Positions 1-10,896 are shown, counted from the first letter of the stretch. The stretch is 64,000 bases of DNA from Pseudomonadota bacterium (GCA_027623555.1 JAQBSZ010000003.1:179082-243081); one strand, 5' to 3'. Notes: generated by a model not told the origin, from the letters alone. Numbers and translations are program-made.

Positions 1-68
1 AGTGGTGACCTCGCACACTAGTGACGAACTACCCAAGCCCGAGCAGACTATTCACTAGCGAGCCTTTT

Positions 69-533
69 CTATTGCCCCGCTTCGAATGCCTTGATTTCAT
101 CGGTCACCTTGCCTGACAATTCATTAGGAATCGGAAACGTGAGGTGATACTGGGAGATCTTCCAACCATCTACTGTTTTAATTAACACGCCAGTACCTCT
201 ACTGGTGCCATAGCTGGCGCTGTCAAGAAGCTCGTCGAACCAGGCACTCAAGCCGTCCGGGGTGAGATTGATGTTTCTGCTCACCGAACGGTAAGTCCAG
301 CCACTGCGATTCCCTGCATAGGCTCTGAACTCATCCTTCGTCCAGCGTTCCGCCGCATCGGTTCCCAGGAAAACACCATCCGTGCTCATCAGGTCGAAAT
401 AGGTGCCCCAGTCACCCCGTGATGCGGCCATGTGGTAGGCATCCAGCACCTGGCCTACACTGGCAATATCGACATTCGCCGAATCTGTATTCTGTGCCAT
501 TGTAAACGGAGCAATGACGAACAGCGCAAGCAT
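69..533 (-). CDS. Secreted NTF2-like / SnoaL-like (DUF4440-type) protein
   Basis: ORF 69..647; the internal Met (MLALFVIAPFTMAQ) gives a signal peptide and avoids overlap with the upstream symporter gene; NTF2-like pattern (VLDAYHMAASRGDWGTYFDLMSTDGVFLGTD). Confidence 0.7.
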   Translation of the reverse strand: MLALFVIAPFTMAQNTDSANVDIASVGQVLDAYHMAASRGDWGTYFDLMSTDGVFLGTDAAERWTKDEFRAYAGNRSGWTYRSVSRNINLTPDGLSAWFDELLDSASYGTSRGTGVLIKTVDGWKISQYHLTFPIPNELSGKVTDEIKAFEAGQ

Positions 534-552
534 GCAGAATCTTTGTATCACT

Positions 553-1983
553 CTAGTTCTCCTGTACCTGGTTGGTGCCGGACGGGTGACTCGACGCATC
601 GCTCTCGAACTCACCTGCATCCAGCCTGCGGAAATAATCTCTGGCAACAGCCCTGACTTTGGGAGCGAGGATAATGGTAGAAATCATTGTCGGTATTGCC
701 ATTGTCGCATAGACACCATCGAACAGACTGATGACCGCATCCAGAGATACTACCGCTCCTGCAGTAACGAGGGCCATGTAAGCCCATAAATAGTACTTTT
801 CCGATTTACTGCCAAACAGAAATCCCATGCACTTGCTGCCGTAGTAGGAATAAGTCAGTACGGTCGTCGTACTCAGCACGAAGACCATGAGCAGTACCAG
901 GTAGGCACCGAATCCAGGAAACACTTGCTCGTAGGCCTGCGAGGTCAGCGTAACGCCGATCGCATCCCCTCGCCAGGCATCGGTAACCAGAAGCGCCAGT
1001 GCTGTGCAGGTACAGACAATCAAGGTGTCGACGATAGGACCCAGCATTGCCACCAGCCCTTCGCGGGTCGGCTCGTTGGTCTTGGCAGCGCCATGGGCCA
1101 GGGACTCTGTCCCCAGCCCAGCCTCGTTGGAGAACACGCCACGCTGAACTCCGATCAGAATTACCGCACCCAGCACGCCGCCTGATACCGCTTCGCCGGT
1201 GAAGGCATCGGTGAAGATCAGTGCGAACATGGCAGGTATCTCGGCAATATTGCTGAGCAGCAAAAATCCAGTGATCAGCAAGTAAAATACCACCATGCCA
1301 GGCACCAGTTTGGCAGCCACAGCTGACACCCGTTTGACCTTACCAACAGCGATAGAGAACAAGGCGACAGAAAGAACCACCCCCAGAGAAAAATCGAAAG
1401 CCAGGTGATCATCTGCTGAGGCGATACCTGCTGGAATGGCCACAACATCCCTCACCAGCTGTACCAGCTGATTGATCTGGAAAACCGGCAAAGTGCCGAA
1501 CATTCCTGCGACCGCAAACATCCAGGCCAGAGGTAACCATTTCCAGCCCAGTCCTTCGGTTATCACATACATCGGCCCGCCCTGCAATTTACCGCTGTCA
1601 TCATAGCCGCGATAAAGAATGGCGAGTGAGGCTGTGTAGAACTTGGTGGAGATACCGACAATGGCGGTGACCCACATCCAGAACACCGCTCCGGGACCAC
1701 CGACAGTAATGGCGACCGCGACTCCGGTAATATTGCCCAGTCCGATAGTCCCGGCCAGCGCCGTTGCCAACGCCCGGTAGTGGGTAATGTCTCCTGCCAC
1801 ATCGCCGGACTGACGGTTGTATTTGCCGCGCAGCAGATCGAAGGCGTGCGTGAAGTAGCGAAAGTGCATCATTCGCGAATGCACCATGAAAAACAGACCT
1901 CCCCCAACCAGCAGGACTACCAGGGGAGGCCCCCACATGAAGTCAGCAAAGGCTGCCAGGGCAATTTCTATTTGTTCCATCAC
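553..1983 (-). CDS. Sodium:alanine/amino acid symporter (AGCS family)
   Basis: 476 aa, multi-TM, AGCS motifs (GTIGLGNITGVAVAITVGGPGAVFWMW; GVQRGVFSNEAGLGTESLAHGAA). Confidence 0.9.
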   Translation of the reverse strand: MMEQIEIALAAFADFMWGPPLVVLLVGGGLFFMVHSRMMHFRYFTHAFDLLRGKYNRQSGDVAGDITHYRALATALAGTIGLGNITGVAVAITVGGPGAVFWMWVTAIVGISTKFYTASLAILYRGYDDSGKLQGGPMYVITEGLGWKWLPLAWMFAVAGMFGTLPVFQINQLVQLVRDVVAIPAGIASADDHLAFDFSLGVVLSVALFSIAVGKVKRVSAVAAKLVPGMVVFYLLITGFLLLSNIAEIPAMFALIFTDAFTGEAVSGGVLGAVILIGVQRGVFSNEAGLGTESLAHGAAKTNEPTREGLVAMLGPIVDTLIVCTCTALALLVTDAWRGDAIGVTLTSQAYEQVFPGFGAYLVLLMVFVLSTTTVLTYSYYGSKCMGFLFGSKSEKYYLWAYMALVTAGAVVSLDAVISLFDGVYATMAIPTMISTIILAPKVRAVARDYFRRLDAGEFESDASSHPSGTNQVQEN

Positions 1984-2085
1984 AGCTCTCGAGACAGTAT
2001 TGGATTTGGGTATTACAAGAATGGCCTTGCCAGTAACCAGTAAATAACCGGGGGTTTAACATTACCCCCGGTTCTCATACCCCTG

Positions 2086-3078
2086 TTACTGTTCAGTAGC
2101 CCTGGCGTCGGCTTCGTGCCTGCGGGCACCAGCCAGTATCGCCGGCATCGCATAGTTGCCTTCATGGCAGGCATACTCGTAGAGGTTTTCACCCGTATAC
2201 ATGGGCATCTCGCTAGTCCACGGCTGCGTATACAGGTCCGGGTCATCGATAGTGAATGAATAGTGCAGCTTGTCATCTGCCACGCGCGTGAAGCGCTCGG
2301 TCAGTTTCATATTCATCGAAGTCAGTTGTTCCTTGCCGACTTGCCAGGGATTGAAATTACGGGTTTCTACTACCAGTGCACTATCTTCGTAGTAGCCGAT
2401 TGAATCACCCAACCATAGCTCGAAGGGCAGATTCCGAAAATCCTGGTCTATGCGAACTACCCTTGCGTTATGCACCATTTCCGCGAGAAGCACCACGTGG
2501 GTTGGAGACTGCACTATCTGCATGTGATTGTTATACAGGCTGCTCATAAATGGAGCAGTAGATGAGAAACTTACCAGGCAGCGGTCCGATAGCGTACGAC
2601 CTTCCGGACCGTCACTGTCCCCCAGCCCCATCGGGTTTTGCAGCCTCTGTGCGCGTCGAGTCGTCTGGCCTTCTTCGCGCCAGGGGATCTTGCCATCGAC
2701 AGGATCGACAATCAGTGAAGTACGAAATTTTCCATTCATGAAGGCCAGCGCGTCACCGGGAGTAATCCACCAGCCGTTATAGCCTCCCACATTGTGCGGC
2801 CCCGGCGCCTCGGCACCGCTGGCTTCCAATGCGGCGATGTAGTCGGGCGTGGACATCATCTTGTCCAGCATGGTGGCTTCATCAACTTCCAGTTCGCCGT
2901 CGTAGACATCGGGTCGTTCCAATGAAGTTCGCGTCTTGAAGTTCCACACACCCTGCACATCAGGCACGCCAAATTCTGTCATTGCTTGCACATACTCCTG
3001 CGCCATTGCACTGCTGCTCATACTGATCATCAGCAGCAAGACTGTCACTGTGCTTACTAATTTAGAAAGTGTTCTCAT
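2086..3078 (-). CDS. Secreted protein of unknown function
   Basis: 330-aa ORF with signal peptide (LLLMISMSSSAMAQ). Confidence 0.7.
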   Translation of the reverse strand: MRTLSKLVSTVTVLLLMISMSSSAMAQEYVQAMTEFGVPDVQGVWNFKTRTSLERPDVYDGELEVDEATMLDKMMSTPDYIAALEASGAEAPGPHNVGGYNGWWITPGDALAFMNGKFRTSLIVDPVDGKIPWREEGQTTRRAQRLQNPMGLGDSDGPEGRTLSDRCLVSFSSTAPFMSSLYNNHMQIVQSPTHVVLLAEMVHNARVVRIDQDFRNLPFELWLGDSIGYYEDSALVVETRNFNPWQVGKEQLTSMNMKLTERFTRVADDKLHYSFTIDDPDLYTQPWTSEMPMYTGENLYEYACHEGNYAMPAILAGARRHEADARATEQ

Positions 3079-3177
3079 TAAAAATCTCCGTAACGCTCTG
3101 AATTGCTACCATTTAGCTGGCACAGCCGTTGATTCTAACTTAAACCACCACACCGGTGCATGAGAAAAACCCTCGCC

Positions 3178-5562
3178 TCACCTTATATTCTCGGCGAATC
3201 TGAATTCCCGGGGTGGCGCGATATTCTGCAGGTGCTCGACAAAATAATCCCAACGCCGCTTCATGAAATAACGCGAGTTTCCAAAGCCATGCCCGGCACT
3301 GGGCAACACCAGTAAATCAAAATCTTTCTCGGCCTCGATGAGAGCCTCAACCATCAGCAAAGTACTGGAGGGGTGTACGTTTGTGTCCATCATGCCGTGG
3401 GCGAGCAATAGCTTGCCCTGCAGCTTGCTCACCAGCAGCTGATTGGCCTGATTGTCATAGTTTGTGGACTGCGTCGCTACGCCGTTGACTTGCGCAAGTG
3501 GATTAGTCTCTAAACTGGTTTCTAATTTGGTCTCTGGATAGGTCTCCAGCAAGCCTTGCCACTTCTCTGCCCAGTCGTCTTCATAGTTACGATTATCATG
3601 GTTGCCGGCACCGGAAACGGCCACTTTATAAAAATCAGGGTAGCGAAGAATTCCGGCCGTGGAGGCATTGCCGCCTCCGGAGTGCCCCCAGATACCCACT
3701 CTTTCCAGGTCCATCCAGGGATGCCGCTGTGCTAACTGACGGATCGCGGTTACCTGGTCAGGCAGACCGTTGTCTCCCATGTTGCCATAATAGATATCGT
3801 GGAAAGACTTGGAACGCCCTGGTGTGCCCATGGCATCGACTTCCACGACGATAAATCCCAGTTCTGCCAGTGCCTGCTTGTCGCCCCTGGCGGTCCGAAA
3901 AGCGCGACCGCCGACACTGCCAGTCTGGGGACCGGGATAGAGATAATTGAGAATGGGATAGGAGCGGCTCGCATCGAAATTTACCGGCCGGTACATAAGC
4001 CCATACAGATCGGTCTGTTGATCCCTGGCCTTTACTGTAAATGGAATCGGTGCCACCCAACCACTGTCCACCAGTGCACTGATGTCAGCTTCTTCCAGGT
4101 CCACCATTATCTCGCCATTGGAATCGCGCAACACAGTTCTGGCCGGCTGGACCGGGGTTGAGTAGCTATCGGTGAAGTAATTGTAAGAATCTGACCAGTT
4201 GATGACGTGATGAGCGTACTCGGGCGTCAGGTTAACCAGATTGCTGCCATCGAAATTCACCCGATATAGATAGTGGAAATAGGGATCGCCTGCTTCCCGA
4301 TTGCCACCGGTGAAATACACCTGTTTATTGATGCTATCAACCTTTTGAACCTCTAATACAACCCAGTTACCGGAAGTGAGCTGTCGTTTCAGCGCGCCAC
4401 TGTTCAGATCGTGCAGGTACAAATGCCCCCAGTTGTCCTGCTCAGAGAACCAGAAAAACTCATCCCGATCATGCAGAACACGCCAGTTTGCAGTGCTGAA
4501 GCCCGACTCGTAATAAGTCTCTGTGGATTCGGAATACACATCACGCACCTCACCCGTATCAGGATTGGCCAACTTTAACTGTGCCACCTTGTGGTCTCGA
4601 GAAGATGAAATAAAAGCGAGATTCTTGCTGTCTTTGCTCCACTCGACATCGAGGAAAAGCCCGCCAAGCCCGGCTATATGGTCACTGGTAGTCGATCGAT
4701 GGGGGTCAGGTGGCATAATTAAATGTACAACTCTGGGCTGTGCTTCCAGGTGAATTACCACACGCTCGATCATGAAAATGAATTCGTCCCCTGCTAACGG
4801 GTACTTCCAAGCACTCAACTCCGGATGCCCGATCCTGGTCGAATAGAGATACATCTCGCCTACATTTCTGCCATCGTGACGAAACGTGGCGATCTTGCTG
4901 GAATCCGGCGACCACAACAGCACCGGCCCGTCATCTCTAATCCAGCCTGCATTATTCGTGGCATAGCCGTAATGCTGCTCACCGTCAAAAGTAAGTTGGG
5001 TCAATTCGCCAGTGGCTGTATCGCGAATCCAGAGATTGTAGTCTGCAATGAAGGCGGCCTTGCTGCCATCGGGAGAGATCGATTCATCGGGTGGCGCACT
5101 TTCGAGTTGCCGAACCTGGTAAGTTTCGCGATTAAGCAGATAGCGATCACCGGCATAATCGAATGCCACTGCATCGGAGCTTGTTGAGAGTTCGATCGCG
5201 GACAGGGAAAGATCATTGCTGTCCAGGTCATTGTCGGCAAATTCACGGAGAGCCTCCTCCAGACGCACTCGATCGAACAAGGAGGATTTGCTCTTGTCGG
5301 CCGGGTCCACGAGTACATAGTCCGAGCCCTGCTCTATCGATTTGCGATAGACCAGCCGATCATCTGGTTGCCAGTACTGGGCAAGAATATCGTCGACTAC
5401 CAGTTGGGAAGTATTGGGTGCCAGAAACTTTTCCGCCCGCTGATAGTCTGCAATCGTAATCCGGGCTTGAACAGGGCTTTCCAGCGAAGGCGGTGCACAT
5501 CCTCTCAGGGCAAGCAGGGACAGGAAAATGAACAGCAGCGTACCAGAATGAAACTTCATCAT
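3178..5562 (-). CDS. S9 family prolyl oligopeptidase / dipeptidyl-peptidase IV-like lipoprotein
   Basis: 794 aa; lipobox LRGC; beta-propeller repeats; catalytic GHSGGG; C-terminal HGMMDTNVHP and AGHGF. Confidence 0.88.
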   Translation of the reverse strand: MMKFHSGTLLFIFLSLLALRGCAPPSLESPVQARITIADYQRAEKFLAPNTSQLVVDDILAQYWQPDDRLVYRKSIEQGSDYVLVDPADKSKSSLFDRVRLEEALREFADNDLDSNDLSLSAIELSTSSDAVAFDYAGDRYLLNRETYQVRQLESAPPDESISPDGSKAAFIADYNLWIRDTATGELTQLTFDGEQHYGYATNNAGWIRDDGPVLLWSPDSSKIATFRHDGRNVGEMYLYSTRIGHPELSAWKYPLAGDEFIFMIERVVIHLEAQPRVVHLIMPPDPHRSTTSDHIAGLGGLFLDVEWSKDSKNLAFISSSRDHKVAQLKLANPDTGEVRDVYSESTETYYESGFSTANWRVLHDRDEFFWFSEQDNWGHLYLHDLNSGALKRQLTSGNWVVLEVQKVDSINKQVYFTGGNREAGDPYFHYLYRVNFDGSNLVNLTPEYAHHVINWSDSYNYFTDSYSTPVQPARTVLRDSNGEIMVDLEEADISALVDSGWVAPIPFTVKARDQQTDLYGLMYRPVNFDASRSYPILNYLYPGPQTGSVGGRAFRTARGDKQALAELGFIVVEVDAMGTPGRSKSFHDIYYGNMGDNGLPDQVTAIRQLAQRHPWMDLERVGIWGHSGGGNASTAGILRYPDFYKVAVSGAGNHDNRNYEDDWAEKWQGLLETYPETKLETSLETNPLAQVNGVATQSTNYDNQANQLLVSKLQGKLLLAHGMMDTNVHPSSTLLMVEALIEAEKDFDLLVLPSAGHGFGNSRYFMKRRWDYFVEHLQNIAPPREFRFAENIR

Positions 5563-5650
5563 GTTGCTCCGAGTACCTTTACCTGGACAATATTAATCTT
5601 GATTGACAGGCAGCGCACGACTGATAGGCACGTGGCTGTGAGTGCGGGGT

Positions 5651-6703
5651 CTACAGTAACGCGTCCAGGATCAGGTTGGTGGAATCGACGAGGCGCTCAT
5701 CACGGGGGCGCAGGTCCGGACTAAAAGAGACCCCCGTTAGATGCTGTAAGCCCTGAATATACCGTATTGCTATCTCATTGGCCTGCTCTTCGGTGAACTG
5801 CTGATCTTGCTCTTTCACCATTCCGCGGGCAAATTCCTTGGAGAAAGACACTGGCTTACCGTCACGGGTAAGCAAGTCACCCTTGTCATCGAGTCTCCAG
5901 AACCGTGAAGAGTCCATCGTGTAGAGCTCATCGGCAACCACTATCTTAGCTTCACTGTTTATTCCGTGTTCGGTCTTCGTGTCTACCAGCACCATGCCCC
6001 TGGTGGACAAATACTGAGACACCATGCCGAATGCCATCAAGGATGAGTTGCGAATCTGCGCATACTGCGCCCAACTACACACCTTGTTCTCCACCAGGTA
6101 CTGGGCATCGATAGTCTTGTCGACCTTGTCTTTGGTACTGGGTGTATCCAATAAATACGGCAGCAAGCCGTTGGGCTGCAGTTCAGAGACTGTGAGTTCA
6201 TGGCCGGCATAGCGAAATGTTGACTCCCCTGTACCTTTGGCTACCAGCCAATGTTGATACAAGGAAGTCGAAGTCGAGCTCTCCGCCATATACAAACGCA
6301 ATACGTTTTCAAGCATGACCAGGTCAAGATTCTCGGCCGGAATTACCGTGGAGCTGGGTTCCAACCCGCTTACTTCGAATTGCGACGAGCCCAGTACATC
6401 CTTCACCAGCTGCAGCATATGATCGTGATTAAATGCCAGCACCTGGTCTTTAAAAGGAATCGCACCACGATTCACATCATGAGTTGAGATGCGATTATTG
6501 CGAAACATCAGGCGCAATCGTTGACCGGATTTGCTGACCAGGTCACCGGAGAACACGGAGTCGGAAACTTTGCCTTCCAGGACTGTAGCTCCCTTAAGGC
6601 GAGGAATCTCCCCATCTTCAATGAGTTGTCGTACGCCTCGACCCTGGTTTACATTCACCCCGTGGCTGGCTACCAGGTCACGAATTTGCTGTTCGTCTAA
6701 CAT
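5651..6703 (-). CDS. purC: Phosphoribosylaminoimidazolesuccinocarboxamide synthase (long form)
   Basis: 350 aa; SAICAR synthase motifs (EGKVSDSVF, LVDTKTEHGIN, ADELYTMDSSRFW). Confidence 0.85.
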   Translation of the reverse strand: MLDEQQIRDLVASHGVNVNQGRGVRQLIEDGEIPRLKGATVLEGKVSDSVFSGDLVSKSGQRLRLMFRNNRISTHDVNRGAIPFKDQVLAFNHDHMLQLVKDVLGSSQFEVSGLEPSSTVIPAENLDLVMLENVLRLYMAESSTSTSLYQHWLVAKGTGESTFRYAGHELTVSELQPNGLLPYLLDTPSTKDKVDKTIDAQYLVENKVCSWAQYAQIRNSSLMAFGMVSQYLSTRGMVLVDTKTEHGINSEAKIVVADELYTMDSSRFWRLDDKGDLLTRDGKPVSFSKEFARGMVKEQDQQFTEEQANEIAIRYIQGLQHLTGVSFSPDLRPRDERLVDSTNLILDALL

Positions 6704-6888
6704 CGATGCGGGTTTGCTCAGTTCGAGTTCAAATTAATATCTGTGTGAATAGTGCGAAAGATGCGAAGAATAGTTGAAACGACTTACGACTACAAGACAG
6801 TGGTAGATCATGCCTGACTAATGGGTAACTACAATGCTCTGATCTGGAAACTAACCGGCCCTACCTCAGACCCGGTGGCTAGGCTAGA

Positions 6889-8478
6889 ATGTGCAGTCTT
6901 ATGAATAGCCCGACCCAAACATCTGCCTGGACTCGACTGGCAACGCTTAGCGAAGATCTCCAGGATGAAGATTTTCGAATTAGCCACCTGTTCGATGAAT
7001 CTGCCAATCGATTTGAGCGCTTCTCCCTGGCCCATGATTCGCTATTGCTCGACTACTCCAAGAACTTCCTGACGGATGAGAGCCTGGCGACACTTATTGA
7101 TCTGGCGCGAGAATGTCATCTGCCGGCTGCCATCGAGGCAATGTTTGGTGGCGAGAAAATCAATCGCAGCGAAGACCGGGCCGTCTTGCACGTGGCCCTG
7201 CGCGATCCGGACACTCCCAAGCAGGAAGTTCTCGACACGCTTGCCAGAATGGAAACCCTGGTCGAGGCAATCAACTCAGGAGAATGGAAAGGATATTCCG
7301 GAAAGCGCATTGCCAACGTGGTCAATATCGGTATCGGTGGATCAGACCTGGGACCTGCTCTGGTCAGTGACGCCTTATCTGCATTCTCGAGTGGCTCAGT
7401 CGACGTACATTTTGTGTCCAATGTCGACCCCGTGCATTTGCGAAATACGTTGAGTTCACTGAATCCGGAAACCACGCTATTCATCATTGCTTCAAAATCT
7501 TTTACCACGCTGGAAACCCATCAGAATGGAAAAGCCGCTCGGCAATGGCTACTCAATTCGGCGCAGAACGAAGAGGCTATCGCTCGGCATTTTATCGCCG
7601 TAACAACGAACGAATCTGCCGCCACCGAATTCGGCATACTTGGCGACAAGCTATTGCCGCTGTGGGACTGGGTGGGAGGCCGCTATTCGCTGTGGTCGGC
7701 GATCGGCTTACCAATCGCGCTCGCAATTGGCATGGACAATTTTCGGGCCCTACTGGCCGGTGCGCATGCGATGGACCGCCATTTTCAAGAGGCTGACCTG
7801 GAAGAGAATATGCCAGTGCTTATGGCCCTGGTCTCGGTGTTCTATAACGGATTTTTTGATTGCCACAGCACGGCCGTAGTTCCCTATAGCCAGCAACTGA
7901 ATCGACTACCTGCCTACCTGCAACAGCTCTGCATGGAAAGCCTTGGTAAAGCTGTAGATATCCAAGGCCGCCAGGTTGCAACGAACAGCGGCGAAGTGAT
8001 CTGGGGAACACCAGGAACCAATGGACAACATTCCTACTTTCAGTTACTGCATCAGGGTACTCAATTTGTGCCAGTCGATTTCATCGCTTTTGCAAATGCC
8101 GCTACCGTAGGTGACGAGGAACAGCACCGGCATCTTTTAGCGAATTGTTTCGCTCAGAGCCTGGCCCTGATGAATGGTCACACGGTGGCGCACGAGCCTC
8201 ATAAGCACGTACCAGGAAACAGACCGAGCAATACGCTGCTTATCGAAGCACTCAATCCCTATAATCTCGGTAGCCTGATCGCACTTTATGAGCACAAGGT
8301 TTTTGTGCAGAGTGTCATCTGGAATATCAATGCCTTCGATCAGTGGGGAGTACAGCTGGGAAAACTATTATCCGGAAGACTGTTTGATGCCTTATCTGGC
8401 GAAGCACCAACTCAGGATTTTGATGCCTCAACCCGTGGCCTCATTGATCTCGCGAGGAAGTGGAACGGCAGGAAGTGA
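6889..8478 (+). CDS. pgi: Glucose-6-phosphate isomerase
   Basis: 529 aa; PGI motifs (GIGGSDLGP, DWVGGRYSLWSAIGLP, EALNPYNLGSLIALYEH). Confidence 0.96.
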   Translation: MCSLMNSPTQTSAWTRLATLSEDLQDEDFRISHLFDESANRFERFSLAHDSLLLDYSKNFLTDESLATLIDLARECHLPAAIEAMFGGEKINRSEDRAVLHVALRDPDTPKQEVLDTLARMETLVEAINSGEWKGYSGKRIANVVNIGIGGSDLGPALVSDALSAFSSGSVDVHFVSNVDPVHLRNTLSSLNPETTLFIIASKSFTTLETHQNGKAARQWLLNSAQNEEAIARHFIAVTTNESAATEFGILGDKLLPLWDWVGGRYSLWSAIGLPIALAIGMDNFRALLAGAHAMDRHFQEADLEENMPVLMALVSVFYNGFFDCHSTAVVPYSQQLNRLPAYLQQLCMESLGKAVDIQGRQVATNSGEVIWGTPGTNGQHSYFQLLHQGTQFVPVDFIAFANAATVGDEEQHRHLLANCFAQSLALMNGHTVAHEPHKHVPGNRPSNTLLIEALNPYNLGSLIALYEHKVFVQSVIWNINAFDQWGVQLGKLLSGRLFDALSGEAPTQDFDASTRGLIDLARKWNGRK

Positions 8479-8509
8479 GTCGAGAAGAAATGAAGAGAGC
8501 AGAGAGGCC

Positions 8510-8947
8510 ATGGTTCAATACTTGACTATCCGCAATGGACGCCGTGAAGACGAAAACTGGTTATTCCAGCTATTTCGCGCCACCATGCAAGACTATATTG
8601 ACGAGGCCTGGGGTTGGGATGAGTTATTGCAACGGGAAGGATTCATCATCTCGCTGCCGGCAAAAAATTTTCAGATCCTTGAATTCGCCGGTGACTGCGT
8701 TGGCAGCTATCACCTGAGCGACCGCGCGAACCACTTTCTCCTGGACATGATACTGGTAACACCAGATCAACAACGCAAGGGCTTTGGCAGCAAGATGATG
8801 GCACAAATAAAACGACTTGCCGAAGAAGAAAACAAGGCAGTCTGGCTAAGTGTGCTCAAGACCAACCCTGCCATAGCATTTCATCTAGCGGAAGGGTTTC
8901 GTCAGGTCGAAGAAGATGAACACAGCATTATGATGATGTGGCCTTGA
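8510..8947 (+). CDS. GNAT family N-acetyltransferase
   Basis: C-terminal part of ORF 8288..8947; start at MVQYLTIRNGRRED avoids deep overlap with pgi; GNAT motif (DQQRKGFGSKMMAQI). Confidence 0.8.
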   Translation: MVQYLTIRNGRREDENWLFQLFRATMQDYIDEAWGWDELLQREGFIISLPAKNFQILEFAGDCVGSYHLSDRANHFLLDMILVTPDQQRKGFGSKMMAQIKRLAEEENKAVWLSVLKTNPAIAFHLAEGFRQVEEDEHSIMMMWP

Positions 8948-9407
8948 TTAACTCAAGCGTGACAATCTCATATCCTTCCCGGTTTTTGCGACGAGATAAT
9001 TCGGTGAAACCAAATTTTTTATAGAGGGCGATCGCGGGCAGGTTTTGTGCCGCGGTCTCAATTCGAAGACAAACCGCATCGGCAATACCCAGAATTCCCT
9101 GCAACAGCTGACTGCCTAATCCAAGACGAAATCGGTCAGGCGTTACAATAAAGCTGTTGATGACAAGCGTTTTACCCTTCGCGCGCGGAAACTCTTCCAA
9201 CTCCGCCGCCGCCAACAGCTCAGACATTTCAACCAACCCGTAGAAACGATTTCCGCTCTGCTGAATATCTTCGGCACTACGCCGCAGTGGTGGAAAATCG
9301 CAAACGCCAAGCAACCCGGCTTCAACACGGTAAGCCCGCTGATTGAGCCGCCAGATTTTCTCGGCGGTTGGAGACTGCGCTTGATCGAGCAAAATCAATT
9401 CAGGCAT
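8928..9407 (-). CDS. GNAT family N-acetyltransferase
   Basis: 159 aa; RFRLGLGSQLLQGI and IALYKKFGFTE. Confidence 0.75.
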   Translation of the reverse strand: MPELILLDQAQSPTAEKIWRLNQRAYRVEAGLLGVCDFPPLRRSAEDIQQSGNRFYGLVEMSELLAAAELEEFPRAKGKTLVINSFIVTPDRFRLGLGSQLLQGILGIADAVCLRIETAAQNLPAIALYKKFGFTELSRRKNREGYEIVTLELIKATSS

Positions 9408-9415
9408 GGGTACAA

Positions 9416-9718
9416 TCAGAGATCGGGCAGGGTCAACGCTTGATAGTGCTCAACCACGGGAAAGGGATCGTAAAAATGGTGCAGCAACCGGCGCCACCCC
9501 TGGTACGATTCTGATTGCCTGAACCCCTGGGTATGAGCTTCCAGGGATTCCCAATTCACCATCAACAGGTAGCGATCAGAATCTTCGATACAGCGTTGGA
9601 GCTGGTGATTCAGGTAACCTGGCATGGCGGTGATGATCTTCTGCGCCTGGCCGAATGCCAACTCGAAATCTTCCGCCAGACCGGGTTTCACATTGAGTAT
9701 CGCGACTTCCAGGATCAT
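9416..9718 (-). CDS. Antibiotic biosynthesis monooxygenase (ABM) family protein
   Basis: 100 aa; ABM-like pattern (LEVAILNVKPGLAEDFE...YLLMVNWESLEAHTQGFRQSE). Confidence 0.8.
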   Translation of the reverse strand: MILEVAILNVKPGLAEDFELAFGQAQKIITAMPGYLNHQLQRCIEDSDRYLLMVNWESLEAHTQGFRQSESYQGWRRLLHHFYDPFPVVEHYQALTLPDL

Positions 9719-10203
9719 GTTTCTCTCTCGCTATTAATGATTGGAATCCACACTTCTTCCTCGGCCTCAGGGTCGTCCATGCGATAGCCGGGCTGCAGAA
9801 TCTCGAAATGCTCGCGATGATCCAGCTGGTATTCCGAGGCGGAAATCCAGTCGGCCAATATGTACTTGAGGGTTTGTGGAAAGGTTGCAGCCGGACCCTT
9901 GTGAATGAATACCGCATACAGTCCACCTGTTAACTCAAGGATATCCATTCCCTGGGGCACGTCATCGCGGCTAACGACTTCGACAGCGGCCCATTTCCTC
10001 CATTGTGTATGCGGGGTGAACTTGTCGAACTCCAGGACTGCGTCGTAGCAGTTTATGGAATAGAGATTCTCATCCACCCGCTGCTGAATCTCGTTGCGGC
10101 GCAGCATGAATCTCTGCCATAGCTGCACCGTGGTGTCGTCGGTGAGGCTGACCCGACAATGCATGCCAACCATCAGCTTGCTCGGTAACTCTACTAGATT
10201 CAA
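9715..10203 (-). CDS. GyrI-like / AraC effector-binding domain protein
   Basis: 162 aa; GGLYAVFIHKGPA...LPDWxxxSEYQLDHREHFEIL-type pattern. Confidence 0.75.
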   Translation of the reverse strand: MNLVELPSKLMVGMHCRVSLTDDTTVQLWQRFMLRRNEIQQRVDENLYSINCYDAVLEFDKFTPHTQWRKWAAVEVVSRDDVPQGMDILELTGGLYAVFIHKGPAATFPQTLKYILADWISASEYQLDHREHFEILQPGYRMDDPEAEEEVWIPIINSERET

Positions 10204-10249
10204 GAGTTCTCCAATTCATCAATCTACTATTGTGCTGCACCAGTTCAGA

Positions 10250-10426
10250 CTATTGATCGTTGCTTCCATGGTCTCGTGGTTTGAACAAGCCCTTCCAGAA
10301 GGCTGCCTCAAAGAGAACACCCACGACCAGGAAGAAAGCTAATCCAGCACTACTACCAAGCAGGTAGCAGGCGCCAGCAAGAAGCAACAGGGTAGATAAC
10401 ATTACAACACGGTATATTGTGCTCAT
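10250..10426 (-). CDS. Small membrane protein
   Basis: Internal Met of ORF 10250..10561 (MSTIYRVVMLSTLLLLAG), two hydrophobic stretches. Confidence 0.45.
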   Translation of the reverse strand: MSTIYRVVMLSTLLLLAGACYLLGSSAGLAFFLVVGVLFEAAFWKGLFKPRDHGSNDQ

Positions 10427-10442
10427 AACAGTTGTTCTCGCT

Positions 10443-10856
10443 TTATGAGTCGGCTCCAGGCACAGTTTGGTGTTCGGGAAGTTCCGGATTAGTATTAATC
10501 CAGGCAAGCCTGTCTGCCACGAATATCTGCATTCCTGGCACCAGTGCATCGGGATCGACAAGAGATGCCAGGGTGAAATCTACATCGTTTTCTCTCAGGG
10601 CATTAGCATAAGTCAGTGTAGTTCCACATTGATTACAGAATCCCCGTTCGACTCCAGGTGAAGAGTTATGAACCGCCATGCTGCCCTGGTTGATTAGAAA
10701 GTTCTTTTTATCGACGGTTCCCCATGCGACGAAAGGTGCTCCGGCAGCTCGTCGACAGCTCTCACAATGGCACAGACACAGATTTCTGACTGGACCTGAC
10801 GCGCGGAATTTAACTGCACCACAGAAACAGCCACCGGTATAGTTTTCTTCAGACAT
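10443..10856 (-). CDS. GFA (glutathione-dependent formaldehyde-activating enzyme-like) family protein
   Basis: GGCFCGAVKFRA, CHCESCRRAAGAP, FCNQCGTTL zinc-binding pattern; start at MSEENY. Confidence 0.88.
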   Translation of the reverse strand: MSEENYTGGCFCGAVKFRASGPVRNLCLCHCESCRRAAGAPFVAWGTVDKKNFLINQGSMAVHNSSPGVERGFCNQCGTTLTYANALRENDVDFTLASLVDPDALVPGMQIFVADRLAWINTNPELPEHQTVPGADS

Positions 10857-10896
10857 TGAGTAATCTCCATGCAACACGCGCAGTATAGCGCGCGGA